Origin: Phoenix dactylifera | Taxonomy: Eukaryota > Streptophyta > Magnoliopsida > Arecales > Arecaceae | Direction of reading: 5' to 3' | Assembly: GCF_009389715.1 (NCBI RefSeq) | Contig: NC_052395.1 | Coordinates: 24,353,482 to 24,417,481 of the forward strand | Length of the DNA: 64,000 bases | Shown here: in pieces, positions 1 to 13,108 of the stretch | How the letters are laid out: the number at the start of each line of letters is the position of its first letter | Position numbering within the stretch: the stretch's first letter is position 1 | Program-made: the position numbers and the translations under genes | Notes under the pieces: generated by a model | Database searches by the model: none | What the model was told of the DNA's origin: nothing | The model's input: the letters and a program-made list of their open reading frames with translations, nothing else

Positions 1-553
1 GCCGCCTTGGCCCCCGCGGTGGAGTTGTTCGGCGGTGCAATTTTGCTTTCGAACTCTCGCATCATAATATTACATATATTTGGTAGAATGTCTATCTGTT
101 GTTTGATGCTCAACGCAAAGGCAGTAACAAAAGCAAATGCCCTTTGTGGTATCCGTTAAAATTACTTTAATAATAATAAATTTAGTCAACAGATAATTTT
201 ATAATCATTGTTCAAATAATTCTGCATTCGTGCAACGCATAAGTTTGAGCAAATGTCCTTTACCCTGCTCGGAAAGAAAAATTCACAGCAATTTAAACAT
301 TTAGAAGAGGATCGATGATTATGCCTTGCGAGCCATTTTTGGACGACAAACATATATCAAACACTAAAGAATCTAAGAAATCTCTTGGATCCACAAATAC
401 GCACATTGGCCCATGAACTCAGAAAAAAAAAAACTACTGTATGGATCTTCAACAATATGAGACAAGCCGGACATCTATTGGATCATTGCACTCTCATATA
501 TTGTTCAACATTAAGCTTGTATTTGGAGGAAACATAAGAAGCAGAATAGGTTT
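1..553. other. Non-coding left edge
   Basis: No gene recognised. The sequence is AT-rich and lies 3' of the minus-strand ubiquitin-like gene, so part of it is probably that gene's 3' untranslated region and downstream flank. Confidence 0.5.
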
Positions 554-844
554 TCAACATTCCCTTACAAAAAAAGTGACAAAATCTTCGAAGTAGGTGA
601 GCCAATTGGGATTTCCAGCGGATGTGAAGAAAAGATAGATAATGGACCCGTCAAGGACTTCATAGTCAGCTAGGGCACGTTGATCATCCTTCATCAGACG
701 GCCATTGCTGAGCATCAAAATTAGCCTGTTCTCCTGGAAGCTCTCCTTCCTTGCGATAGCTTTCTTAAGGCTTCCAACCGTTGCATCCTCCTCAATCTCC
801 ACATAGAAGAACCTCCCTGTTAGAATCTCCACTCCGACTCTCAT
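554..844 (-). CDS. Ubiquitin-like domain protein, 96 aa
   Basis: A single uninterrupted reading frame of 96 residues. Residues 1-75 align with the ubiquitin fold: an opening MRVGVEILTGRFF strand pair, a central helix (TVGSLKKAIARKE), the LILMLSNGRLMKDDQRALADY segment matching ubiquitin's [17 protein letters not shown], and a closing IIYLFF strand. The C-terminal RLRGG needed for conjugation is absent. Instead there is a short aromatic tail (NWLTYFEDFVTFF), so this is a ubiquitin-domain protein and not a modifier precursor. It lies about 1.9 kb downstream of polyubiquitin on the same strand, perhaps by chance or as a very old duplicate. The start was chosen as the first ATG, which opens the fold. 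Its function is unknown. A single-exon decayed paralogue is possible, but there are no internal stops. Confidence 0.7.
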   Translation of the reverse strand: MRVGVEILTGRFFYVEIEEDATVGSLKKAIARKESFQENRLILMLSNGRLMKDDQRALADYEVLDGSIIYLFFTSAGNPNWLTYFEDFVTFFVREC

Positions 845-2712
845 TTTTGTTCTCTCTCACACAGCTTCAACTGCATCAGAAAGCGCATAAAAATGCGAGC
901 ATGTTTGTCTATACGGTGTCTATCACAAATTTGGCCTTCAGAAAACTTAGTTGAGATGCTCCCAATACAATGCGAACGGTCAAGATTGAAGGGTAAATAC
1001 GTCCTCTAAATTTTTTATTAGGCGATGCATTCGAAAGTGGAATTAACAAGTGGCAGCAGAAGGCAAGTATGTGTCAATTAGATTAGTAATAATTGCGACA
1101 CGCGGAAATATATATTTTTGAAATTTTAACAAGTATGGAAAATCGCCCGTTGAGATGAGATATTTTAGGAAATTAGTTAAGTAGCAGCCATTACCAAAAT
1201 AGCAAATGCATTCCTTTTTGTCCATTTTTTTCCATAGATTACGTTAATCTTATCAGCCAAAGAGAAAAGATATATTAGGAAAATAGTTAAGCGGTGTCAA
1301 TTAGGAAAAATAGATAGTTTCTTTTTTCTACCTTTATATGAAATGAATCAGCTCGTATTATTAGAAGGAGAACGATTCTAAGAATCTCGCCGAGCTCTAT
1401 GCCAAAGAGAACGATTCTATTTATCTCGCCGAGTTATATGCCAAAATTATCTCACCAGACAAGACGTAAATACAATTGCTGACTTGAAATCCAAATTCGT
1501 TTTTCTTTTTTTTTTATTTGCTGTGCCAAAGTTGAAGGAGCAACAATATTAGCTTAAAAACATAGTTCCTTACGAAGTAGGAGTTGGCCCAAGGTTTCAT
1601 GATGCTATTATACTTGCAAAAGTGGATCCCCTCGATGGAAAGAGAAATGTTATCGAATGCCATTCAGAACTTTTCTCCTAGTTCCCGCTGAACGTGGCAT
1701 TATGGGGGCAAGGGCTGGTTAAAGAATTTCCAAATAAGAGACCCATAAACGTGCTCCTCTAATTTGAGGTTAGGCCGTGGCTATAATAAAATTTGCCTCA
1801 CCACCAATGCGCAAAGCACTCTCCATCTTGAGACTTGTTTTTGAAATATAATAAAATTTGCCTCACCACCAATGCGCAAAGAACTCTCCATCTTGAGACT
1901 TGTTTTTGAAATTAACTAGTAAGACTATATTAACAACCAAGATTCTCTACGACCGCCTGCTAGATTTATCTTTGTTCAAAAACTGCGACATAAGGGTCCA
2001 ACTCCATTACATTGCTAAAAACTATATTGTATATTTGAAGCCACCCGCATCTTAAAGTGCCTTGCAAGATCGACGCCCATCGAACAACATCAATCTTCTG
2101 ATTGCGGCAATCTAAAATTACAGCTCGTAGGCTAATGCTGAATGTGAAATCGATCCGGTGCTTCGAGCTCGAGAAAATTAGTTTGCTCATCCTACACTAA
2201 AGCACTTACTAAGTTCCTACGAGAAAGAAAGAGCATCACAAAAAGTTTAGCAATACTAGTAATAATATATCGTCGGAATAAATATTAATAGCATCCAAAT
2301 AAATATATGGTTGTAATTTATTTGTTTCTTTTTAATGCATCCAAATAAATATCAATACCATCAGACCCGGCCATATATAGGAGCTCGACCAACAAAAATT
2401 TAGAATGCAGGAGAAAAGGTTAAATACTCTCAAATTTACGCCAAATAAAATTTCTCTCTTCAAACATGGGCGCAAAATAAGTTTAGTCCTGGCATTATTT
2501 TTCGGCAGGAAAAGCACCCACCGAAGCAGAACACAAAAGAAAACAAGGATACGATTCGAGCCGCCCACATTAAGTCGGCCAACGACACCACACAAACACG
2601 AGACAAACCACGGACGCATAACAGAACCAGACACGTGTGACCACACGAGACAAAACACGGACGCAGACCGGACGCGAACAGCACCAGGACCACCAGATCA
2701 ACGGCTGAGAAT
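845..2712. other. Intergenic region between ubiquitin-like gene and polyubiquitin
   Basis: Mostly AT-rich DNA without a recognisable gene. It should contain the promoter of the ubiquitin-like gene near 845-1000 and the polyubiquitin 3' untranslated region near 2500-2712. A short minus-strand frame at 1966-2190 (74 codons) matches nothing I recognise. A 65-bp direct repeat sits at 1782-1911. Confidence 0.5.
1782..1911. repeat. 65-bp tandem duplication, two units
   Basis: Two adjacent units (1782-1846 and 1847-1911) differ at about one base. Each begins TATAATAAAATTTGCC and ends TTGTTTTTGAAA. The near identity implies a recent local tandem duplication. Confidence 0.85.
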
Positions 2713-4245
<1,533 letters not shown>

Positions 4246-4312
4246 AGAACGAATTGAGAACTCTTCCCTTTCAACCGAAGAAAACTGGATGGCAGAAGAA
4301 AGAGGGATGGGT

Positions 4313-4560
4313 CTTATATAAAGCTGGAATTGCCGACGCCTGGTGGAGAATGTGAACGGACGACGGAACCACCGAGAAAAGCAAGACCAATTATGGGAGA
4401 ACACGTGTGGGCTATGAGCTGTAAAGACGTGGCGTACACGGGACATGGTTTTATTTTAACCATTGTTCCCCCGTGACGAGGGATAAATTGATGAACGGCC
4501 ATGATGTGGCAACCCATGTGATGATTAAAATTATCTACGGACAGAGTTGGTCGACTGAAT
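4313..4560. promoter_or_regulatory. Shared divergent promoter of polyubiquitin and TAF7
   Basis: A minus-strand TATA box (TTTATATAAG, 4313-4322) lies about 70 bp upstream of the polyubiquitin leader donor. An ACACGTGT palindrome (G-box/ABRE-like core ACGT) lies at 4401-4408, and a second ACGT core occurs in AAGACGTGGC near 4433. No TATA box is evident on the TAF7 side. The space between the two inferred start regions is only about 0.3 kb. Confidence 0.6.
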
Positions 4561-4574
4561 CTGAGCCGGAGCAG

Positions 4575-4666
4575 AGTCCGGATGTCCATAGCAGGTCTTC
4601 GAATACAAATTCGAAACCCTCTCCCTCCTTGCTCCATTACCGCCGAGCGGAGGAGCGCAGCTCAAG
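4575..4666 (+). other. Candidate TAF7 non-coding first exon
   Basis: A pyrimidine-rich then purine-rich leader-like stretch ends at a good donor (CTCAAG then GTATGC at 4667). The coding ATG comes at 5139, so a leader intron of up to about 0.4 kb is likely. The start point and the acceptor were not resolved. Confidence 0.4.
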
Positions 4667-5138
4667 GTATGCCCCCATTTTTCTGCTTCTTTTGTCGTTC
4701 TCTGAGCTGTTTTTGGATAACCATTCCTCTGTTCAACGGCTTGGCCAAGGTTTGGCTTTGCTTGGTCTTAAATTTGGGTTGCCAGGATCCTCTTCGTGGT
4801 CCATCAATGGTGAGACAAATTCCGATCGGTTGTAATGAATTTTTCTGATTAATTTATTCGAAGGTTTCATAAGTGATGGGTTATACGATTCCCTCAGTTG
4901 TTCTTTTGGGATGCAAGGCTATATACCCATCGATCTTCCCCTTGTGTGCAAGCTAGGGTTTTGTTGAATTCTGAAGGGATTTAGGGAAAATTTGAGCCTA
5001 GTTGTTGGTGAATTGTTTGATTCGGCGTCCTGGGTGAGTTGCTATTATTGTTCGAGTCCTTTTGAGAGGTGTTATACAATGTTTTTATTTAACTGAAGGG
5101 TTGGAGATTTGGTTTCTTGAGTTGGGGACGTCCGTGAG

Positions 5139-8100
5139 ATGGAAGAACAATTCATACTCCGAGTCCCCCCTTCTGTATCTGAACGAATAGAACGCCTTTT
5201 CAATGAGAACGCTTCCTCTTCCGAAGACGGGTCGTTGGATTTGTCCTTTTCAGGTATTTCCTTGTGCTTATGCTTCTTATTTTCTTTTTTGTAAAAAATA
5301 GTCCTGCAAGGTAATCTAGTTCATGCCTGATCGGTGCTGATAATTATTAAATGTCTTCAGTCGTGTTACAAACTGTAATGGTGTACTTGTGACAATCTCT
5401 TTTCTTTACCTACCGTTCCCTACTTTTCATGCAAATTTGTAGTTTTTTTCATGAACTTTTCATGAAGGAATAGTTGAGGTCAGAAGACTCCTCCGTGAAG
5501 GTGACGGTAATTCCTCTTTTGTTGACTAGGGCTGATGGCAGAGGGAGTTCCTCTAAGAAAATCTTTCACTCTACTATTCTCTTTGGAGAAATTATGGGGC
5601 CAATTGTGTGGGTTGTTGGAGTTTTGCATAGGCATATCTAGGAGAAAACTAATCAATTCTAAAAAATAAATCAGAGACAGTGAAGAAACCATTTAGGCAA
5701 TAAAATTTTCTTAAGCAGGATATGTACATGTTTGAGTACAACAGCTTGGAAAATCCTGTTATTAGAACTTTTAAGGGATCTTGATAACATAATACTCCCT
5801 ATCCAGATGCAAGGATATTTGGCCTGGAACCACAGTGAGTGAATTTTAAGATTGAACAAGCGATTCGCAATGAATGTTTGGTAAAGTTGAGCACGTGCAT
5901 TTTAAAACTTGTTGAGTATTATGCAATATGTGATATAATACGATTATAGTTTAAGCATAAGCACTACAAATGAAGATATAGGTGTTACAATTGGAACGTT
6001 GATTGGAATAGGGAGGTCAATAGGTTAGTCGTGGGTTTGGGAAGGACGGACTGTGGAATCTTGGTATGATCTTCAGTTTAGAGGAGGGGATAGAGTTTCT
6101 CTCTGACATGATGGATGGTGTGGGAGTTAGCTTCAGGCAATTTAAGGCTTATTGCTACTTGCAATCTATTGATAGTTGCGTGTCATGTTGTCATGGCTAC
6201 ACGAGAACTTGACTATCATTTTCATCTAAAGTAGTTCTGAGTTATTTACCCTAGTTTAATGAGGTCAGTTCATCTTGACTTATTCAGAAGATTTATTTCT
6301 TATTGATACCGTTGTCATACATTCATTAGGTGCAGCTGGTGTGTTTTAGGCATTGAAATTTGGATTCCCACCTTCCTTTAAATATATGACTTCTTTTTTA
6401 ATTGCTTTGCATATTTTTGATTTCTTAGGCTATGTTCGGAAGCAAAATACCGTGGAATAGATATCAGCTAACCCAATCATTTTGCCAAACAACATAATGG
6501 TATTCTAGTTACTCTGGAGTAAAATTACTCCAGTCAAATTTCATCTTAATCCGTTTACCCTAGTAAACCCAGAATAAACAACTCCATTGGGAGAGGTGGA
6601 TTAGTTTATTCCATGTTCAAGGCCCATGACTTCCCAAAAACACCCATGAATCCCTCTTCCTTCTCGTGACTTATCTTTCTCTCAAGATTTTTGACTGCAA
6701 ACAACCACCTTGCTGACTTCCTGTGCTAAAGGTTCTTCTGTGGCATGACACCGCTGCCCTTATCAACAGAACGACCATCATTGGCCTTGTCTCCAAATCA
6801 AAAAATTCCTATTTTTTTTTTACGTAGGTCGTCGAACTAGCACTTTTGCCGAACCTCCACCATGGCACTGGCCAGGCTATCAGCGATTGCCACTAGAGAT
6901 CGATGACGACATCCTCGTTGACACCAGGCCACCATTCTTTGCAATGTTTGGATGGTAGAGGTGTCCAAGACCGAGGTTGAACCCATCATCCTTGTCACCT
7001 TTGATTGAGGCCATTGGTGATCCAGCCAAGATAGGTGATGGTGTCCTCAGTGGGGCCAGAATTCATGGAATGTTTAGATGGGTGAGGCTCCAAGATGATA
7101 GTTGAATCCATCATCCCATCAATGCCCTGCATGGGACCATCATTGTTGTCACCCTGGGAGGGCACCAGTGTAGTCCATGGATCACAGTTGTCATAGTGTT
7201 TTAATTACATCTAAGTGTATATTTGTAATAGTATGAAGATAATATGGTGCTCCCTCTTATCTCATCTCTACTATCTATGTGCTTCTTCTTCTTATTGGTA
7301 TGTTTTGTATTATTAATTTTTAAAAAAGTAGAGATTGTAATCCCCAATGATTGAACTTTGCTAATGGCTTGAACTTGTTTAATTGGGTGGGTTTACATTT
7401 ATTAAGTATCATTATATTTGAATGAATTAAAAAATGGTTATAGTTGTGTAAGTATTAGTTTTTGATCTTAATCTTAGAGTTCCATGGTTACTATGGATTT
7501 TTTTTTTTTTTTGATTTTCTCATAATTGCATTGCTATATTGTTGAATCTTTAGTGCATATAATATTATTTGAATTTCCAAGTAGAAATTGATGCTGATCT
7601 TTTTTCGAAGTGACGTGGTTTCCAACTAATCACAAGGAGAGATACCTGATTAGCAAAGGAAGTGATTCCAGACTGTCAAAAAATGTTATGTTTCTCCACT
7701 AAATAGATTATATTGAAGTAATTAGTCAAATGAAAAATTGACAAGCAAGGGCAGCGTGCTTGATTCAGCTCCTTCCGAGCTTCCTATGAGACTTTCTAAT
7801 ATATTATTGTTATTTTTATTAAAATAATATTATCATTGTCATAGCTTGAAAAATTATTATAATAGCATTTTGATTCTCTCTATATTTGTCCAATTTATAT
7901 TCCTATGGGGCAGGGACAATTTTGTCCAATTTATGAGAAGCTACCATTTAACCTTCTTATTCCAGTTTTTCCAACCAAGCAACATTCAGAATTAACATCA
8001 GGAATAACAGATCATGAATCAAACGGAATTTAAGCTTATACCATTTAATCCATGGAATAACTGGACATAGAGGGTTAGGAACAATTACTGTTCTGCTTCC

Positions 8101-10120
8101 AAACGCAGCCTTAGGGGCTACCCTCTATATCCTTGCCTACCAGTGAATTTATGGCAAACAGTTCTAAATGTGTCTACTTATACGCGTTGCACTTCCACTT
8201 TCTTCTGTCAGACTTCTGGGAATCTGTTAATTGTCAGTGACTATGTTGTGCTACTGTGGGAGCCAACATGGCCAGTGGTTTGGAAGCACATATTCATAGA
8301 ATTAATGGGCAGCAATGCCAACTTCCCAACTTGTGCGCCTTATGCAGCCAAATAGTTGAAATTTGCAAGAGACCTAACACATATAGAGGATGGTAGTTTT
8401 TGGTCCTCCCTCAAAATTATTTACCATGTGTGTATTTGCATGTATGTTTTTTCTCCTTGCAACTATCCTATTCTGCTAAGATAGGATTTGGGAAAAAAAT
8501 ATTTCTCATATGTATGAACTCTAAAAATGGTATCTGATATAGGTTTTGAAGGGTCAGGCTAGCATGAGATTTTGTTAAGGCTAGTAATGTTATCGGGAAC
8601 TTTCCATGTTCCCATGTATTCTGTAATTTCAAAATATTAAACTAGTTACTTTGCCCATCGAGAGTCAGAATGTGCTCGAAATTCTGGTATGTGGAGTGGG
8701 GTTTAAAACGGGAAAGAGATCTTAAGGGGTGAAGTTGCAGGGGAAGATAGTGCAGATAGATTGTGAACCTCTTATTTGAGCATGATATGGGTAGAGATAC
8801 ATATTTTAACTAGAGTGGTGCTAGTTTACTTTGATAGCCTCATAACGAGCCCTCCCAAGCACTGAGTTGTCCTTTTTAGAGGGAAACCTTCCAATACTGT
8901 AAAGGAAGGTTCAACCTCCTAATGTTATTAGTGTATACATCCATCTGATTTTCTTCTGGATGTAGTGTCTTGTAGTTTACAATTTTGAAAGAAAACTTGG
9001 TTCCTTCTGTGGATTTCTAATGCCCACCAATTCTTTTATCTTATGTTATTTATGTTGCTTTTTGTATGCACCAAGCATTTTCTTGTATGACGTTTGGTTT
9101 TGAGTTGATGTACATTGTTCTCTTGATTGTTTTTTTGTATACTTCTAACAAGTTCTATTTCATGCAGAGGATGGAAGAAATGGTACTTTTATGATTGGCA
9201 ATGAAAGATTTCCTGCCTCCCTCTTGGATCTTCCTTGCATAGTTGAATCTTATAAAACTTATGATGATACTGTGTTAATCAAAACCGCTGATGTTGGTCA
9301 GGTAATTGATGACCGTCCTCTGCTTTGCATAGTTAAAGATTGATTAGAACTTGACCTATTGAAATGGAACAGATTATTATGGTAAGAGAAGAAGGTGATC
9401 CTGCTCCAGAAGGGATTGAGTTCAAGCATGGGCTTACCCCACCAATGAGGGATGCTCGCAGAAGGCGGTTCCGGAGAGAACCTGATCTCAATGTACTTAG
9501 CTGCGACTTTTGTCTATGATTTCTTTGGTAGTTTCTCACATCTTTTTGCATGTGCAGCCAGAGTTCGTCCAGCGGGTTGAAAGAGATCTACTCAACATTA
9601 TGTCTGGCGGGACAGTAGAGAATATCCTTTTTGGATGATAATGTTGCAGAGATATTATTGCTTTCGTGCAACTGGGAACTTACATCTGCCGATGAATTTC
9701 TGGGAGGTTGTTTGATCTATGCATGCGACCTTTTGTCTTCATTTTTTCCATGTTGTTTTCTCCACCTTATTCTCTCACAGTAATAACCATGGAACAAACA
9801 GTGCATTCTTTTCAATCTGATTCTAGTTCCCTATCTGGAGACCTCTTATGTCTTGAGTTACATGTTGGAACTGAAATTTCTCTGTAGGTCTTGCTGTGTA
9901 AGACACGGATGTATGAATTATATTTATGGTGAAGTGCTTCCTTAATTCCTTCCTAGACTCGCGTGTTGAAATGGCTGAACCTGAGGCACGTGGTGCGCGC
10001 AAGAAACCTGCTGAGACACCCGAGGCAAAGCCAGAAGATGTTCCCTTGGAGGCTGCTACTAATGGGGGCGGTGAACGTGAAAAAAGTGACTCTGATGATT
10101 CAATGGAGCCTGAAAGTTAG
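5139..10120 (+). CDS. TAF7: TFIID subunit TAF7, five coding exons, 198 aa
   Basis: Reassembled exons are 5139-5253, 9168-9301, 9373-9492, 9558-9621 and 9957-10120, giving a continuous 597-nt frame. The product starts MEEQFILRVPPSVSERIERL and continues with EDGRNGTFMIGN, FPASLLDLPCIVESYKTYDD, IIMVREEGDPAPEG, HGLTPPMRDARRRRFRREPDLN and QRVERDLLNIMSGGTVEN. These are hallmarks of the TAFII55 N-terminal domain (about residues 5-145). An acidic, low-complexity tail ends DSDDSMEPES. TAF7 is a nuclear TFIID component that contacts TAF1. The length is close to that of plant homologues (about 200 aa). Introns 1-3 are GT-AG; intron 4 has U12-type signals. Intron 1 (3.9 kb) is expanded by a transposon. 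The gene is head to head with polyubiquitin. Confidence 0.93.
6428..8110. mobile_element. PIF/Harbinger-type non-autonomous element in TAF7 intron 1
   Basis: The ends GGCTATGTTCGGAAGCAAAA and (reverse complement of the right end) GGCTGCGTTTGGAAGCAGAA match at 16 of 20 positions. They are flanked by TTA on both sides (6425-6427 and 8111-8113), the usual target duplication of this superfamily. The element is 1683 bp and contains no transposase frame that I can see. Imperfect termini suggest an old insertion. It accounts for over 40% of the intron. Confidence 0.7.
9622..9956 (+). other. U12-type (minor spliceosome) intron of TAF7, AT-AG ends
   Basis: The donor is ATATCCTTTT at 9622-9631, an exact match to the U12 AT-type donor consensus. 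A branch-site match TTCCTTAAT lies at 9938-9946, with the branch A about 11 nt before the acceptor TAG at 9954-9956. The exons join as GAG A|AC TCG, which keeps the TAF7 frame. The nearest GT donors would leave an in-frame stop (TGA at 9633-9635) in the mRNA. An AC acceptor two bases further on (9957-9958) would also suit a U12 AT-AC intron but would shift the frame. Confidence 0.8.
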
Positions 10121-12010
10121 GGCAGCAAGTACCGACTTGGTTGGTAGGATGTGCACTACTATATTAAGCCTCTGGTAGCTTTAGTTCAGCCCTCTGAAGT
10201 GCATGATAGAGGTGCTAATTGGGTTCATCTCCTGCAGGCTTTGGCTGCAACAAGAAGAGGCTGTAGAAACAGGCCCATCAGATTCTAATAAAGGTTTTAC
10301 AAGTTCTTACATTGTCATGGAAAAAACTCGTGCTAAATTCTCTTTGCCTGTCTTAGAACTCGAAAAATCTCATTTTGGACATGATGTATATACAGCCTGC
10401 GTGATATCTCCTACAGATTCACAGTTTATGTTGAAGATCTTAATCAATAGTTGCCATGGCCGTGGAAATTTTGTGTGTTCCACATATAGTGATGTGACTG
10501 TAGAAGTTCCTGGTTTATTTAGCCTGATGGTGCTATCTTTAATGGCCGAACTTTCTAGCTTTCTTGTCGATAACGACAACGAAAATGAATACATTTAGCT
10601 CTTCATTTTTGGGTCATTTTGCTCTCATTGGCTGTTTGACCTGCGGCTGGGCTAAAATCCCGGGCTGGATGTGATGTTCTCTTCAAGTTGTGTTGTTGTG
10701 ACAGATAACCAGCTTGCCGCACCGGGTTGTCAGAGATTAGCGTAGCCCTGAGAAAATCTCGACATTTATAGCGTAGCTCTCTCTCAGGCATCCACGATGG
10801 ATTGGTTTCACATATAGGCAAGTTCAGGGAGTGGACCATATCGGGCATAGAATTGAATTAGATGCGAAAGGCTCAGTTAAACAAACAAAATAATGGAGAC
10901 TTTACATGGAAGACTCAGCCATTAATAACAACGTTCGAGTAGTATAATTTATGGGTCCAGGATGCAAGATGGTAGTGTACTACGAATGACATGGGAAGGA
11001 AATTAAACTAACCACCAAGATGAAAATAAATGGTCGATTGATCTTCTTAGACGTAAGTAAGTTGGTAATCTTGTATTTCTTCAAAAGGTGTGTTTTTATC
11101 AATCTTTTTGGCAAGTTTCTACGCCATTAGATATCATCATGCTTTGACGCATGATACTTGAGATTTATTTTCCATGAGCGAATGTATATAGTATCATCCA
11201 AGTCCTTCATCAAAAAATATCTCAAACTACAGTAACAATATTTTTCTGGGTATTGAATAAATGCTGAATCGTTCATGACCTTTTCATTTGTCGAATTGTC
11301 TTTGGAATCATCATCTGTTAACCGAGCTAAAGAAGACTTGTTCGATGATTCACTAATATTTTGTTGGTGTTGTTTTGGAAACTAGTATGCGACTGCATGT
11401 ATGATTTGTTATTTGAACTGTTCCTGAAATGTAATATAGTGATTCAACAAATTATAATAAATAAAAAACTCTAATAGTTAAATTTCTTTTTATATTGAGT
11501 AATAAATTTTAATGATAGCATTGTTGAAATACTCACCATATGAAATTTTTAATAATTAAGTTAAAGAGTGTGAAGACATGGTTCGAACTCAGAACCTCTG
11601 CTCTAATACTACGTTGAAATCACTACTTGTCCCAAAAGTTTAAATTAATAGGATAAGATAGATTTATTTATATATTTTATATTTTTTTATAAGTATTTGT
11701 ATCGACATCATTAATACTGACATCCGCCTAAAACTCTATATAATATTCTGTCATTAATACTTGCATCATCAATATTGCCTGTGTGTAGAAAATGGTTTTT
11801 CCTATTTTTTAACTATTTTTGTAATAAATAGATGTTTTAATAGTAAAATTCCTATTGCGTTTGCAATAAATTTTAGTAGCAGTCGAGCATATTTGATACC
11901 ATTAATATTTGTTGTATATTAAATAATAAATTTTAATGGTGGCTGAACATGTAAATATTTATGTTATTAATAATGATACTCATATGGTAAATGGAGAGCT
12001 CAATGTAAGC

Positions 12011-12060
<50 letters not shown>

Positions 12061-12983
12061 AAAGTTTATCAATGACATGATGTTTCACAAATTTTGCAAA
12101 CTTTACTTACACTAACTTTACTTATCCTTTACAATGACATGATGTTTAACGGAACTTTACCTACACTAACTCTTTGCTATTTTTTAAACTCCGTATCTTA
12201 TCGTGGTCTTTTTAAAGTAGAGAAAATCTTTACCATAGTTTATATTATATTATTGTTAAATTATCACCTTGTTGCGTAGTTTTTTGTTGCAATATGGCGT
12301 CACCTTTCCTCATTGGTATTGGTTTTTTTATCTCGCATAAAGCAGGCTACGAGGTAGGTGAATTGGGTTGGATTCCAGCTCACGACTTCAATTAAGCTGT
12401 TAATCTGCAGTAATCCTCGGACGAAGGACCGGTAAAATCAAACCAGAATCAACTAACGGGCTCGCTGCCGCTGGTTTTGGCTGTTGCGCGTTGTGCACCA
12501 TCCAGCTAATCCGAATCCCGATAAGGGGCCCACCCTAATGGGTGCGGGAATCGCGTCGCTCCAGCGCCAAGCCCGCAGGTCCCCACGAATTCGATTCCCA
12601 CGCGTGATGTGGGCAAACGGACAGCCCCCACCGCGCGAGATCCCCGAAACCGACCTCAACTCCCGAATCCCAAAGCACCCACCCAGCAATCGCAGCCGTC
12701 CGCACCCTCCTACCACCGCCAGCGGACGCCAACTACCGGACAGCATCTAGAAGGTCCTATCGCGAGACGTCCGTACTTATTTGTATGCGCTTAGCTGTAT
12801 GATTAGCAACCTACCACTTGTAGGGAACGTTGACCTTAGATTGGCGTTCTCGTATAGGATTCTTATGCGGGCGGTTGGATGGGATATGGAGAGTTTAACC
12901 GGACGATAAAAGGCTCTGTGGTCAGAAAGAGAGAGAAAAAGAAGACCCCAGGAATTAAGATTTTTTTTTTTTTAATCTTCGTC
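10121..12983. other. TAF7 3' region and eIF1 upstream region
   Basis: TAF7 3' untranslated sequence probably runs to about 10.6 kb. At 11560-11650 a fragment with a tRNA-like GGTTCGAACTC stretch looks like a decayed repeat. A TA microsatellite lies at 12016-12055. GC content rises at 12430-12760 just upstream of eIF1; this part contains a GGGCCCAC box near 12526, resembling the site II elements of translation-related plant genes. No other gene was recognised. Confidence 0.45.
12016..12055. repeat. (TA)n microsatellite, about 20 units
   Basis: An uninterrupted alternation of T and A over about 40 bp, directly visible. Confidence 0.95.
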
Positions 12984-13108
12984 TATAAATAGGGAACTGA
13001 GGCCGGACGGAGGAGCTCATAAAGAAGACCGAGAGCAGATCTCCCGTGCGACGTGCGAGCGATTTGGGGATCTCGGCGACGTGAGACCAAATCCTCGTAT
13101 CCGGCGAG
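12984..13108 (+). promoter_or_regulatory. eIF1 core promoter and leader exon
   Basis: A TATA box (TATAAATA, 12984-12991) is followed about 30 bp later by a purine-rich leader that ends at a strong donor (GGCGAG then GTAAGA at 13109). A telo-box-like motif (TTAGGGTTTT, near 13185) lies early in the following intron. The leader intron runs to roughly 15309, where TTTCAG gives a plausible acceptor. TATA plus site II and telo-box motifs is the usual promoter style of plant translation genes. Confidence 0.65.

Noticed and set aside
9957-9958. AC as the acceptor of the U12-type intron (AT-AC)
   Set aside because: It would shift TAF7 into a stop within a few codons; TAG two bases earlier keeps the frame. 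It is kept only as a possible alternative isoform.
10203-10598. 131-codon plus-strand frame after TAF7
   Set aside because: No recognisable domain; the position fits TAF7 3' untranslated sequence.
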